From Ensifer sp. Root278 (lineage in GTDB: Bacteria > Pseudomonadota > Alphaproteobacteria > Rhizobiales > Rhizobiaceae), in the NCBI RefSeq assembly GCF_001429285.1, contig NZ_LMJJ01000042.1:248001-312000 (forward strand): a stretch of DNA of 64,000 bases. Direction: 5' to 3'. A program made the position numbers and the translations under genes. The notes under the pieces were generated by a model. That model worked only from the letters and a program-made list of their open reading frames with translations, did not search any database and was not told the origin of the DNA. Of this stretch, positions 28,092-37,140 are shown piece by piece. Numbering within the stretch: position 1 is the stretch's first letter; the number at the start of each line of letters is the position of its first letter.

Positions 28092-28521
28092 GTTGTTCTC
28101 TCCGATCTCTACGGATCTTAAGCCTAGCGCTCAGTCCGTCCCGTGGATGATGGCGAAGCCGGGAACATCCCGCTCCACCTGAACTTGCAGTTCGGAAAAT
28201 ACGCGGTCCCTATTGAAAGTCTACGGGGACCTGCGGCTTCTTCCGGCGCGCAAGATAATGATATCGTTCCTGAACGGGACATGAAGGCTCAGTTCCGCGA
28301 GATACAACCCGCGTGGAAAAATATTGTCGTCCGGCGGGCGGTAGCGGTTGCGGCATTCCCAAAAAAGACAAATGATACAAACAAGCCTGCGACATCCGGA
28401 GGAGCGGATCCGTGGGCGACGGGCATCGATATCAGTTGGCGCGTACCCTAGTCGCGTGAACCATCTCACCCGACTTTTCGGCCGCGCTCGTGTTGGCATT
28501 GACCGACCCCGGAGGAGCGAA
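28092..28521. other. 430-bp region between lipoprotein gene and coxS
   Basis: No convincing gene. It holds the divergent promoters of the lipoprotein and the molybdenum hydroxylase operon. A possible 16-codon reading frame begins with GTG at 28411 behind GGAGGAG and ends in TGA; it could be a leader peptide, but support is weak. Confidence 0.5.
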
Positions 28522-29010
28522 ATGGCGAAAGTAACAATGACGGTCAACGGCCGTCAGGTGAGCGGTCATTGCGACGACCGCACACTGCTGGTGCAGTTCA
28601 TACGCGAAAATCTCGGACTGACCGGCACCCATGTCGGCTGCGACACGTCGCAGTGCGGCGCCTGCGTCATCCATATGGACGGAAAATCGGTCAAGAGCTG
28701 TTCCATCCTCGCCGCACAGGCGGCCGGATCCACGATCACCACCATCGAAGGGTTGGCGGCGGACGGCGAACTCCATCCGGTGCAGGCGGCGTTCAAGGCC
28801 AATCACGGCCTGCAATGCGGCTTCTGCACACCCGGCATGGTGATGACGGCCGTCGACATGATCCGAAGGCACCAGGGCCAACTGGACGAGGCGACGGTGC
28901 GCGCCGAGCTCGAAGGCAACATCTGTCGCTGCACCGGCTACCACAATATCGTCAAGGCGATCCTTGCTGCCGCCGCCGAGATGAGTGGCGCCCGCGTGGC
29001 CGCAGAATAG
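28522..29010 (+). CDS. coxS: Molybdenum hydroxylase small [2Fe-2S] subunit (CoxS-like)
   Basis: A 162-residue iron-sulfur subunit of a xanthine-oxidase-family hydroxylase. It has the plant-type [2Fe-2S] cluster ligands in [16 protein letters not shown] plus a later Cys, and the second cluster in CGFCTPGM and CRCTGY. ATG at 28522 has GGAGGAG in front. It carries electrons from the Mo site to FAD. First gene of a coxS-coxL-coxM order. The name follows CO dehydrogenase, but see the large subunit: CO is probably not the substrate. Confidence 0.92.
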   Translation: MAKVTMTVNGRQVSGHCDDRTLLVQFIRENLGLTGTHVGCDTSQCGACVIHMDGKSVKSCSILAAQAAGSTITTIEGLAADGELHPVQAAFKANHGLQCGFCTPGMVMTAVDMIRRHQGQLDEATVRAELEGNICRCTGYHNIVKAILAAAAEMSGARVAAE

Positions 29011-29091
29011 CGGTAGATTTGGGGGCGGGACCGCGCCCCGAAGGCATGTCATCGAAGGACTGTCGCTGGATATCTCGGGAGGAGATAGGCA

Positions 29092-31437
29092 ATGGGCGTT
29101 GAAGGCATTGGCGCGCGGGTGGCGCGCAAAGAAGACAAACGGTTCCTGACCGGAAAGGGCCGCTATACGGACGACATGTCCGTGCCGGGCATGAAATATG
29201 CGGTGTTCGTGCGCAGCCCGCATGCGCATGCGAAGATTCTGAAGGTGGACGCGTCTGCGGCCAAGGACATGCCCGGCGTGATCGACGTGCTCGACGGCAA
29301 GCAGATCCTCGCCGACGGTATCGGCAACCTGATCTGCGGCTGGATGATCCACTCCAAGGACGGATCGCCGATGAAGATGGGCGCCTGGCGGCCGCTTGCG
29401 CACGAGACCGTGCGTTATGTAGGTGATGCCGTGGCGATCGTCGTTGCCGATAGCGTGGCCGAGGCACGCGATGCGGCCGAGGCGGTCGTCGTCGATTATC
29501 AGGAACTTCCCGTCGTGATCGATGCGTCGAAAGCGCTCGAGGCGGGACAGCCACAGCTTCATCCGGAAGCGCCCAACAACCTGATCTTCGACTGGCAGAT
29601 CGGCGACGAATCGGAGACTGACAAGGCGATCGCAACGGCCGCGCATGTCACCGAGGTCACGATTCATAACAACCGGCTCTCGCCCAATCCGATGGAGCCG
29701 CGGGCCGCACTTGGCATCTATGACGCCGGCGACGACCACTACACCTGCTACACCACCAGCCAGAACCCGCATGTGGCGCGGCTGGTGATGAGCGCCTTCT
29801 ATAATGTCGCTCCGGAAAACAAGCTCAGGGTGATCGCGCCCGATGTCGGCGGTGGCTTCGGCTCGAAGATCTATATCTATCCGGAGGAGATCGTCTGTCT
29901 CTGGGCGTCGAAGCGCACCGGCGTGCCGGTCAAATGGACCTCCGACAGAACCGAGGCGTTCCTGACCGACGCCCATGGCCGCGACCACGTGTCGACGGTG
30001 AAGATGGCCTTCGATGCGAACAATCGCATCATCGGGCTGAAGGTCGACACGATCGCCAATCTCGGCGCCTATATGTCGCTCTTCTCCTCGGCGGTGCCGA
30101 CCTATCTCTATGCGACGCTGCTTTCCGGCCAGTACGACATCCCGGCGATCCACGCGAATGTGCGCACGGTCTACACTAACACCGCACCGGTGGATGCCTA
30201 TCGCGGCGCCGGGCGGCCGGAGGCGACCTATCTGCTCGAACGCACCATGGAGACGGCGGCGCGCGAACTCGGGGTCTCACCGGCGGAACTGAGGCGGGTC
30301 AACTTCATCCGCTCCTTCCCGCACCAGACGCCCGTGATCATGAACTATGACGCGGGCGACTACGAAGCGTCGCTGAACGCAGCGATGCAGGCGGCTGACT
30401 GGAACGGCTTTGCCGCCCGCAAGGCGGAAGCCGATCGCCGCGGCATGAAGCGCGGCATCGGCATGAGTTGCTACATCGAGGCCTGCGGCATCGCGCCGTC
30501 GGCGGCGGTGGGCTCCCTCGGGGCCGGCGTCGGTCTGTGGGAATCGGCCGAGGTGCGGGTCAATGCGGTCGGCACGATCGAGGTCTTGACCGGCTCGCAC
30601 AGCCACGGCCAGGGCCACGAGACCACCTTTGCACAGCTCGTCGCCGACCGCTTCGGCGTTCCGATTGACAGCGTCAACATCGTGCATGGCGATACCGACA
30701 AGGTGCAGATGGGCATGGGCACCTACGGCTCGCGCTCCGGCGCCGTCGGCATGTCCGCCGTCGTCAAGGCACTCGACAAGGTGGAGGCCAAGGCGAAGAA
30801 GATCGCCGCGCATCTGATGGAAGCGGACGAAAGCGACATCGTGATTGAGAACGGCGAACTGAAGGTTGCCGGCACCGACAAGGCGGTGCCCTGGTTCCAG
30901 ATGGCGCTTGCCGCCTACACCGCCCATAACCTGCCCGCGGGCATGGAGCCGGGCCTGAAGGAGGGCGCCTTCTACGATCCGGCCAACTTCACCTTCCCGG
31001 CCGGTTGCTACATCTGCGAGGTGGAGGTCGATCCCGATACGGGGCGGACCAAGATCGTCCAGTTCGTCGCCGCCGACGACTTCGGCAATATCATCAACCC
31101 GATGATCGTCGAGGGGCAGGTTCATGGCGGCATTGCCCAGGGCATCGGCCAGGCGCTGCTCGAAGGGGTACACTACGACCCCTCGGGCCAGCTGCTGACG
31201 GCAAGCTACATGGACTACGCCATGCCGCGTGCCGACGATCTGCCGTCGTTCCAGGTCTCGACCTCGAACACGCCCTGCCCGAACAATCCCTTGGGGATCA
31301 AGGGTTGCGGTGAGGCGGGCGCGATCGGCTCGCCGCCGGCGCTGATCAACGCCATTACGGATGCCATCGGCAACAACGCGCTCACCATGCCGGCAACACC
31401 GCAGAAGGTGTGGGCGGCGGCGCACGCGGCCAAGTGA
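29092..31437 (+). CDS. coxL: Molybdenum hydroxylase large subunit, CoxL form-II type
   Basis: A 781-residue molybdopterin-binding catalytic subunit of the xanthine oxidase family. The active-site loop reads AYRGAGR (residues 369-375), the form-II signature; true CO dehydrogenase (form I) has a Cys in this loop (AYRCSFR). The catalytic Glu741 is in GEAGAIGSP. GGGAGGAGA precedes the ATG. Enzymes of this type oxidise diverse aldehydes or heterocycles, and their physiological substrates are mostly unknown. It forms a complex with the adjacent CoxS and CoxM. Confidence 0.93.
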   Translation: MGVEGIGARVARKEDKRFLTGKGRYTDDMSVPGMKYAVFVRSPHAHAKILKVDASAAKDMPGVIDVLDGKQILADGIGNLICGWMIHSKDGSPMKMGAWRPLAHETVRYVGDAVAIVVADSVAEARDAAEAVVVDYQELPVVIDASKALEAGQPQLHPEAPNNLIFDWQIGDESETDKAIATAAHVTEVTIHNNRLSPNPMEPRAALGIYDAGDDHYTCYTTSQNPHVARLVMSAFYNVAPENKLRVIAPDVGGGFGSKIYIYPEEIVCLWASKRTGVPVKWTSDRTEAFLTDAHGRDHVSTVKMAFDANNRIIGLKVDTIANLGAYMSLFSSAVPTYLYATLLSGQYDIPAIHANVRTVYTNTAPVDAYRGAGRPEATYLLERTMETAARELGVSPAELRRVNFIRSFPHQTPVIMNYDAGDYEASLNAAMQAADWNGFAARKAEADRRGMKRGIGMSCYIEACGIAPSAAVGSLGAGVGLWESAEVRVNAVGTIEVLTGSHSHGQGHETTFAQLVADRFGVPIDSVNIVHGDTDKVQMGMGTYGSRSGAVGMSAVVKALDKVEAKAKKIAAHLMEADESDIVIENGELKVAGTDKAVPWFQMALAAYTAHNLPAGMEPGLKEGAFYDPANFTFPAGCYICEVEVDPDTGRTKIVQFVAADDFGNIINPMIVEGQVHGGIAQGIGQALLEGVHYDPSGQLLTASYMDYAMPRADDLPSFQVSTSNTPCPNNPLGIKGCGEAGAIGSPPALINAITDAIGNNALTMPATPQKVWAAAHAAK

Positions 31438-31452
31438 ACGGGAGGACACCGC

Positions 31453-32250
31453 ATGTACGAGACCCAATATCACCGGGCGTCCTCGGTTCAGGATGCCGTC
31501 AGCCGAATGGAAGCGGCCGGCGAAGGCAAGTATGTCTCCGGCGGCATGACGCTGATCCCGACGATGAAGCAGCGGCTGGCGGCACCGAGCGATCTCATTG
31601 ACCTCCGGCATATCGCCGAGATGCAAGGCATCACGGTTTCCGGCCGGTCAGTGCGGATCGGCGCCGCCACGACACATTATGACGTGGCGTCGGCGGCGGC
31701 GCTCAAAGCCGTCTGTCCGGCGATCTGCAGCCTTGCCAGCCATATCGGCGACCCGCATGTGCGGCACATGGGCACGATCGGCGGTTCCATCGCCAACAAC
31801 GACCCGGCGGCCGATTATCCGGCGGCGATGCTGGCGCTCGGTGCGACGATCGTGACCAACAAGCGCGAGATTGCGGCAGATGATTTCTTCACCGGCCTGT
31901 TCGAAACAGCGCTGGAGGACAGCGAGATCGTCACCGCCATCAGCTTCGAAGCGCCTGCCAAGGCTGCCTATCAGAAGTTCGCCAATCCGGCATCGCGCTA
32001 CGCGATGACCGGTGTGTTCGTCGCGCGACGGGACAATGGCGACGTCCGGGTGGCCGTTACCGGAGCGGGAGCGAACGGGGTGTTCCGGCATGGCGATATG
32101 GAGGCGGCGCTGGTTGCCAACTGGTCGCCGGACGCGCTCAGCAATGTCAGCGTCGATGCCTCGGAACTGCTCTCCGACATTCACGCCGACGCGGCCTACC
32201 GCGCCAATCTGGTGAAGGTCATGGCCAAGCGCGCCGTGGCGGCGGCCTGA
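31453..32250 (+). CDS. coxM: Molybdenum hydroxylase FAD-binding medium subunit (CoxM-like)
   Basis: A 265-residue FAD subunit of the same complex, starting 15 bp after coxL with GGGAGGA as ribosome site. FAD-binding segments are SGGMTLIPTMKQRL (about residue 29) and TIGGSIANNDPAADYP (about residue 110). The CO-dehydrogenase flavoprotein C-terminal domain follows. It transfers electrons to an unknown acceptor. A strong intrinsic terminator begins 26 bp after its stop, closing the operon. No cox accessory genes (coxDEFG) are present in the window. Confidence 0.92.
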   Translation: MYETQYHRASSVQDAVSRMEAAGEGKYVSGGMTLIPTMKQRLAAPSDLIDLRHIAEMQGITVSGRSVRIGAATTHYDVASAAALKAVCPAICSLASHIGDPHVRHMGTIGGSIANNDPAADYPAAMLALGATIVTNKREIAADDFFTGLFETALEDSEIVTAISFEAPAKAAYQKFANPASRYAMTGVFVARRDNGDVRVAVTGAGANGVFRHGDMEAALVANWSPDALSNVSVDASELLSDIHADAAYRANLVKVMAKRAVAAA

Positions 32251-32275
32251 CCGGCATGGGGTATCGCCAAACAGC

Positions 32276-32309
32276 AAAAAAAGGGGGCGGCTTCGGCCGT
32301 CCTTTTTTC
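32276..32309 (+). terminator. Rho-independent terminator after coxM
   Basis: A-rich tract, stem GGGGGCGG / CCGTCC with a CTTCGG tetraloop-like centre, then TTTTTT. This is a classical intrinsic terminator, active on the plus strand and possibly both. Confidence 0.9.
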
Positions 32310-32317
32310 ATCCTTGC

Positions 32318-32331
32318 TTGACTTCGATCAA
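32318..32331. promoter_or_regulatory. FNR/FixK-type box upstream of hemA
   Basis: TTGACTTCGATCAA fits the TTGA-N6-TCAA pattern of FNR/FixK/FnrN binding sites, deviating from TTGAT-N4-ATCAA only at one position. It lies 250 bp upstream of the hemA start. Low-oxygen control of rhizobial hemA through such boxes is described for Bradyrhizobium, so oxygen regulation here is a reasonable inference. Confidence 0.65.
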
Positions 32332-32580
32332 GCTTGAAGAGATGAACATGCGCTAGGGCTTTCTTTGGAATGTTTCAAAACTAGGGCTCTCCAGGTTGAA
32401 ACGGTTTCAGTGAAAGCAGTGAAGATGCTTCGGTCCGAAAATGCTAGATCATTCCGGATGCATTCATTGGACACGCAGCGCTTCAGGGGCCTTTTGCCGC
32501 AGTTGGCAGATGCCGAGCATTCCGAGGTTGACCCCAGGTCGCTTTGATTGAAGAAAAGCGACCGGGCACTGGAGAAAATG

Positions 32581-33795
32581 ATGGATTTCGAGAATTTCTT
32601 TAAGAACGAGCTGGACGGGCTGCATCAGGAAGGCCGCTACCGGGTTTTCGCAGACCTCGCCCGTCATCGCGGCAACTTCCCGAAGGCAGCGCGCCACACG
32701 GCTGCGGGCGTTCAGGAAGTCACCGTCTGGTGTTCGAACGACTATCTCGGCATGGGCCAGCATTCCATCGTCACCGAGGCGATGAAGCGCGCCATCGACG
32801 AATGCGGCGCCGGCGCCGGCGGCACCCGCAACATCTCCGGTACCAACCATTACCACGTCCTGCTTGAGCGCGAGCTCGCGGACCTGCACGGCAAGGAATC
32901 GGCGCTGCTGTTCACCTCGGGCTACGTGTCCAACTGGGCCGCACTCGGGACGCTCTGTTCGAAGATTCCTGGCGTCATCGTCTTCTCGGACGCCGGGAAT
33001 CACGCTTCGATGATCGAGGGGATCCGTCACTCCAAGTGCGAACGCGTCATCTTCAAGCACAATTCGGTCGCTGACCTCGAAGCCAAGCTCGCCGCCGCCG
33101 ATCCGCGCGCGCCGAAGATCATTGCGTTTGAGTCGGTTTATTCGATGGACGGCGACATCGCGCCGATCAAGGAATTCTGCGACCTCGCCGACAAGTACGG
33201 CGCCATGACCTATCTCGACGAAGTGCATGCCGTCGGCATGTACGGTCCGCGCGGTGGCGGTATTGCCGAGCGCGAAGGCCTGATGCATCGCCTGACGGTG
33301 ATCGAAGGCACGCTCGGCAAGGCCTTCGGCGTCATGGGTGGCTATATCACCGGTTCTGCGGCGCTCTGCGACTTCATCCGCTCGTTTGCCTCCGGCTTCA
33401 TCTTCACCACGGCGCTGCCGCCAACGCTTGCCGCCGGTGCGCTCGCCTCGATCCGCCACCTGAAGGAAAGCCAGGTCGAACGCTTCGCACACCAGGAGCG
33501 CGTCCGTCGTCTGCGTTCGCTGCTCGACCAGCGCGGCATTCCGCATATGCCGAACCCGAGCCATATCGTGCCGGTCATGGTTGGCGACGCTGCCAAGTGC
33601 AAGTGGATCTCCGACCTGCTGCTCGACAATTTCGGCGTCTATGTGCAGCCGATCAACTATCCGACGGTGCCCAAGAAGACCGAGCGCCTGCGCATCACCC
33701 CGACGCCGCTGCATTCGGATGCCGATATCGACCATCTCGTCAACGCGCTGCATTCGCTGTGGTCGCGCTGTGCGCTGGCCCGCGCGGTCGCGTAA
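32581..33795 (+). CDS. hemA: 5-aminolevulinate synthase
   Basis: A 404-residue PLP enzyme condensing glycine and succinyl-CoA to 5-aminolevulinate (C4 pathway), the first step of haem and cobalamin precursor synthesis in alphaproteobacteria. Typical features are [20 protein letters not shown], the [10 protein letters not shown] aspartate and Schiff-base Lys247 in TLGKAFG. GGAG lies 6 bp before ATG 32581; a neighbouring ATG at 32578 is possible. The length equals other rhizobial HemA proteins. It has its own promoter region with an FNR/FixK-like box after the cox terminator. Confidence 0.97.
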   Translation: MDFENFFKNELDGLHQEGRYRVFADLARHRGNFPKAARHTAAGVQEVTVWCSNDYLGMGQHSIVTEAMKRAIDECGAGAGGTRNISGTNHYHVLLERELADLHGKESALLFTSGYVSNWAALGTLCSKIPGVIVFSDAGNHASMIEGIRHSKCERVIFKHNSVADLEAKLAAADPRAPKIIAFESVYSMDGDIAPIKEFCDLADKYGAMTYLDEVHAVGMYGPRGGGIAEREGLMHRLTVIEGTLGKAFGVMGGYITGSAALCDFIRSFASGFIFTTALPPTLAAGALASIRHLKESQVERFAHQERVRRLRSLLDQRGIPHMPNPSHIVPVMVGDAAKCKWISDLLLDNFGVYVQPINYPTVPKKTERLRITPTPLHSDADIDHLVNALHSLWSRCALARAVA

Positions 33796-33821
33796 GCGGC
33801 GGCTTAGCTTCCGAGAAGTAT

Positions 33822-34023
33822 GCCCCTCACCCTAACCCTCTCCCCGCTCGCGGGGAGAGGGAACGAGGACAACGGCTGAACTCTGTGTCCGTTCAATGCT
33901 GAAACACCGCCTCTCTCCATTCAGAGAAGCAGGAACTTCGAGCGTTAGGGGCGGATCAGGCGGTGCTGCAACGTCCCTTCGCCCCGCTTGCGGGGAGAAG
34001 GTGCCGGCAGGCGGATGAGGGGC
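33822..34023 (-). repeat. RIME-like palindromic intergenic element, copy 2 (inverted)
   Basis: A 202-bp element between convergent hemA and dxr, bounded by GCCCCTCA (33822-33829) and TGAGGGGC (34016-34023). Hairpins are CCCTCTCCCCGC/GCGGGGAGAGGG (33836-33847, 33850-33861) and a CCTTCGCCCCGC stem ending GGGGAGAAGG (33976-34001). Read on the minus strand it matches copy 1 (5066-5216), with a longer central spacer. Confidence 0.8.
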
Positions 34024-34043
34024 GGGATGCCCGACCAGACCAG

Positions 34044-35231
34044 TTATTGAAGCAGCCCGGCCGCCAGTTGCCGGGCTTTTTCGTCTGCGGCGAAGACATC
34101 GTCCATGGTTGCGGCGGCCGGCAGGTCGGCGAGCTTGTCCATGACCTTTTCGACGATCTCGGCCATCGCGAGAAAGCCGGTTCGTCCGGCGATGAAGGCG
34201 TCGAGCGCCGTTTCCTTGGCGCCGTTGAGCACGGCCCCCTGCACGCCGCCCTCGACCATGGCGCGGCGCGCCAGGCTGATCGCCGGGAAGCGCACTTCGT
34301 CCGGCGCTTCGAAATCGAGGCGCGACAGCTTGGCGAAATCGAGCCGCTCGATCGGCAGGCTGCAGCGGCTCGGATAGGACAGCGCGTAGCCGATGGCGGT
34401 GCGCATGTCCGGGCAGCCAAGCTGCGCCAGCACTGAGCCATCGGTGTAGCCGACCATCGAGTGGATGACCGACTGCGGATGCACGATCACCTCGACTTGC
34501 TCCGGCTTGAGTGCAAAGAGGTGTTTCGCCTCGATCATCTCCAGCGCCTTGTTGAACATGGAGGCGCTGTCGATCGAGATCTTGAGGCCCATCGACCAGT
34601 TGGGATGGGCGCGGGCGACATCGGCGGTTACATGCCGCATCTCCTCGAGCGACTTGGTGCGGAAGGGGCCACCCGAAGCCGTCAGGATGATGCGCTCGAC
34701 CGCGTGGCGCTGCTGTTCCTCGAGCACCTGGAAGATGGCGTTGTGTTCGCTGTCGACCGGCAGCAATCGGCCGCCGCCCGTCTTCACCGCGTCGATGAAC
34801 AGGCTTCCGGCGGAAACCAGGCACTCCTTGTTGGCAAGCGCGATGTCGGCGCCGCGGCGGGCGGCTGCGAGCGTGGGAGCAAGACCGGCATTGCCGACGA
34901 TCGCCGCCATCACCCAGTCGGCATCGCGTTCGGCTGCCTCGATCAGACCGCTTCGGCCGGCGGCGACGGCAATGCCGGTGCCGGCAAGGGCTGCCTTCAG
35001 GTTTTCGAATTGGTTTTCGTTGGCGGTGACGGCGAGTTCTGCGCCAACCTTCAAGGCCTGTTCTGCGAGCAGGGGGATGTTGCCGTTGCCGGTGACGGCG
35101 ACGACGTCGAAGCGCTCGCGACCGCCAAGGCGCTCGATGACGTCGAGCGTGTTGGTGCCGATCGAACCGGTTGATCCGAGGATCGTCAGTCGGCGCTTCG
35201 CACTGTCGCGGGATGCCATGCCAATACCCAT
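34044..35231 (-). CDS. dxr: 1-deoxy-D-xylulose 5-phosphate reductoisomerase
   Basis: A 395-residue NADPH-dependent enzyme of the MEP isoprenoid pathway, making 2-C-methyl-D-erythritol 4-phosphate. Visible are the nucleotide-binding LGSTGSIGTNTLDV at the N-terminus, ALANKECLVSAG, the metal/substrate segment LPVDSEHNAIFQ, TASGGPFR and PNWSMGLKISIDSASMFNKALEMIEA-type sequence. Start at 35231 is favoured by AAAGAAG upstream; ATG 35219 is an alternative. It stands alone: no other MEP-pathway gene is near. The coding 3' end contains a plus-strand terminator-like hairpin. Confidence 0.95.
   Translation of the reverse strand: MGIGMASRDSAKRRLTILGSTGSIGTNTLDVIERLGGRERFDVVAVTGNGNIPLLAEQALKVGAELAVTANENQFENLKAALAGTGIAVAAGRSGLIEAAERDADWVMAAIVGNAGLAPTLAAARRGADIALANKECLVSAGSLFIDAVKTGGGRLLPVDSEHNAIFQVLEEQQRHAVERIILTASGGPFRTKSLEEMRHVTADVARAHPNWSMGLKISIDSASMFNKALEMIEAKHLFALKPEQVEVIVHPQSVIHSMVGYTDGSVLAQLGCPDMRTAIGYALSYPSRCSLPIERLDFAKLSRLDFEAPDEVRFPAISLARRAMVEGGVQGAVLNGAKETALDAFIAGRTGFLAMAEIVEKVMDKLADLPAAATMDDVFAADEKARQLAAGLLQ
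34054..34082 (+). terminator. Plus-strand intrinsic terminator inside the dxr 3' end
   Basis: AGCCCGG (34054-34060) pairs with CCGGGCT (34071-34077), followed by TTTTT. It is oriented to stop transcripts coming from hemA, yet lies within the last codons of the convergent dxr. Confidence 0.65.
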
Positions 35232-35429
35232 GTTCTTCTTTTCGGACGGGATGCCCGGCGCAGCCTGCGCTGCGGACACGTGATCTTCGCGAGATCGATC
35301 CGAGTTTTTTATGTTGTTTGCTAGGCTCTACAGGCGAATTCCGCCGGCAACAAGGGCGCGGTCTTCAATCCGTGTCGTCCACGGGCTAAGAATCGGACTG
35401 CTTTGAGTCGGAGCCCGAAGGAGTTCGCG

Positions 35430-36152
35430 ATGCTGAAGATCATTACCGCCGTTTCCTGCGCCTGCGTGACCATCGAGATGGCCTCGATGCAGCCGGTTGC
35501 AGCCGAAAACGTTCCGCCGCAGCTCGTCGGTACCTGGCTTGCCGAGGACATCGGTGGCGGCGGCGTCATCGACGATCTGCAATCGACGCTGGAAATCCGC
35601 GAGGACGGCACTTACGGCGGCATGGCCGGCTGCAACCATTTCACCGGCACCTTCAGTCTGTCGGGCACGAAGATCACCTTCGGCCCGGCCGCATCGACAC
35701 GCAAGATGTGCGTGCCGGCGGCGATGACCCAGGAACAGAAATTCCTGGAGGCGCTTGGCAGCGAACTCTCCTGGGCAGTCGAGGGATCGAAACTCGTGCT
35801 CAACAAGGCGGAGGGCAGGACCGCGATCAAACTGGCGTCGATGACGGTGGGTTCCGAAGGGATCGACGTGACGTTCCGTGCTCCGGGAGCCGGTACGGTG
35901 GATCGGCGATCGGTGCGCTATGACTGCGGCGGCAAGCCCGTCGAAGCGGAGTACATCAATGCCGGCCCGGTTTCATTGGTGACTTTCACGATCGACGATA
36001 CCTTTGTCGTCGCCGCCAATGTGGTTGCCGCTTCGGGCGCCAAATATGCCGGCGGCCAGTATATCTGGTGGACCAAGGGTGACGAAGCGACGCTTTTCGA
36101 CGCGACGAAGGGCGAACAGGACCAGGGCATCGCCTGCAAGCCTGCGCCTTGA
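35430..36152 (+). CDS. Secreted META-domain plus MliC-like protein
   Basis: A 240-residue exported protein. A signal-like N-terminus (LKIITAVSCACVTIEMASMQPVAA) precedes a META/HslJ domain (about residues 28-135) with GTWLAEDI, GCNHFTGTFSLSG and an MCVPAAMTQEQKF-type motif. The C-terminal part (about 150-240) resembles the MliC lysozyme-inhibitor fold: VRYDCGGKPVEAEY, GGQYIWWTKGDEATLF and a closing Cys in GIACKP. GAAGGAG lies 7 bp before the ATG. MliC domains block C-type lysozymes; envelope protection is inferred, and the inhibition is untested. Confidence 0.8.
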   Translation: MLKIITAVSCACVTIEMASMQPVAAENVPPQLVGTWLAEDIGGGGVIDDLQSTLEIREDGTYGGMAGCNHFTGTFSLSGTKITFGPAASTRKMCVPAAMTQEQKFLEALGSELSWAVEGSKLVLNKAEGRTAIKLASMTVGSEGIDVTFRAPGAGTVDRRSVRYDCGGKPVEAEYINAGPVSLVTFTIDDTFVVAANVVAASGAKYAGGQYIWWTKGDEATLFDATKGEQDQGIACKPAP

Positions 36153-36294
36153 CGCGGAGGCTGCCCCGCAACTTCTCCAACCGCGCTTTCCAACCCGGCT
36201 AAAGAAGTTTCCGGGAGAATCGGAACTTTTACCCTCGCTCCATAGTTACAATCCCGGCGCTATCGCGCTGTCGTTGTGAAAAGGGAGTTGATCC

Positions 36295-36456
36295 ATGGGG
36301 CTGCTTATCGGAATCCTGATTACGTTCCTTGTCATCGTGTTGGTGCTTTATCTCGTCCAGCGGCTGCCGCTCGACGCGCGCGCCAAACAGATCGTCCAGA
36401 TCATCGTCATCATCATCGGCATCATCTCTCTGTTGAAATACTTGGCCGTCTTCTGA
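36295..36456 (+). CDS. 53-residue double-helix membrane protein (Thivi_2564-like)
   Basis: A small open frame with AAGGGAG 7 bp before its ATG. The product is 53 residues: a first helix (LLIGILITFLVIVLVLYLV), a conserved-looking turn QRLPLDARAKQIVQ, and a second helix (IIVIIIGIISLLKYLAVF). This two-helix hairpin resembles small membrane proteins annotated as the Thivi_2564 family, whose function is unknown. It is independent of neighbours and easily missed because of its length. Confidence 0.75.
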   Translation: MGLLIGILITFLVIVLVLYLVQRLPLDARAKQIVQIIVIIIGIISLLKYLAVF

Positions 36457-36591
36457 CGCGCCTCGTTCCCAACCAATGTGAAAGCCGCCGGCTCCGATGT
36501 GCCTGCGGTTTTTCTGCGCGGTCGGTCGATGCTGACGGAAGCTGACAGTCATTATGCCCAGGGTCGCGTTGTCGAAACGGGAGACCCGACC

Positions 36592-36960
36592 ATGCTGTCA
36601 CCAAACCTCATCCTGCTTTATGTCGAAGACCCGCTGGCGAGCGCACGCTTCTACACCGACCTGCTCGATCGCGAGCCCGCCGCCGCCTTTCCAAGCTATG
36701 TCGCCTTCGAACTGAAAAACGGCCTGACGTTCAGTCTCTGGTCCACGGCGGCGAAGGATTTCATGTCCTCCGGCACGGGCCATCGCTCGGAAATCGCCTT
36801 CATGGTGAAGGACGATGCCGAGGTCGAGCGGCTCTATACCGCTTGGCGGGAGCGGGGGCTTACGATCGAGCAGGAGCTGAAAACGGCCGTCTTCGGCCGC
36901 ACCTTCGTCGCACTCGACCCGGATGGCCATCGCCTGCGCGTCTGCCGGCCGGATGATTGA
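36592..36960 (+). CDS. VOC-family protein (PhnB/glyoxalase-like)
   Basis: A 122-residue one-domain VOC protein. Paired modules are ILLYVEDPLASARFYTDLL and IAFMVKDDAEVERLYTAWRERG, and the closing TFVALDPDGHRLRVC holds the usual late metal/ligand position. ATG at 36592 has GGGAG upstream; the longer in-frame extension lacks family similarity. Substrate unknown; typical annotations are drug-binding or dioxygenase-like. Confidence 0.82.
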   Translation: MLSPNLILLYVEDPLASARFYTDLLDREPAAAFPSYVAFELKNGLTFSLWSTAAKDFMSSGTGHRSEIAFMVKDDAEVERLYTAWRERGLTIEQELKTAVFGRTFVALDPDGHRLRVCRPDD

Positions 36961-37140
36961 AGTGCTGCGAACGCTGTGATTCCGGGCCGATTTTGCCTAA
37001 GCCTGCAGGTGGTCGATCCCTGTTCGGGAAAGCAGTGACGCGGCCCTTGCTCGAGTTGAACCAAGTATTGCCGGTACTGGCAAAGAATGGTTCTATGTCG
37101 ATATGGGGGCTAATCGTCGTTTGGTTTCGATCATCGTTGT

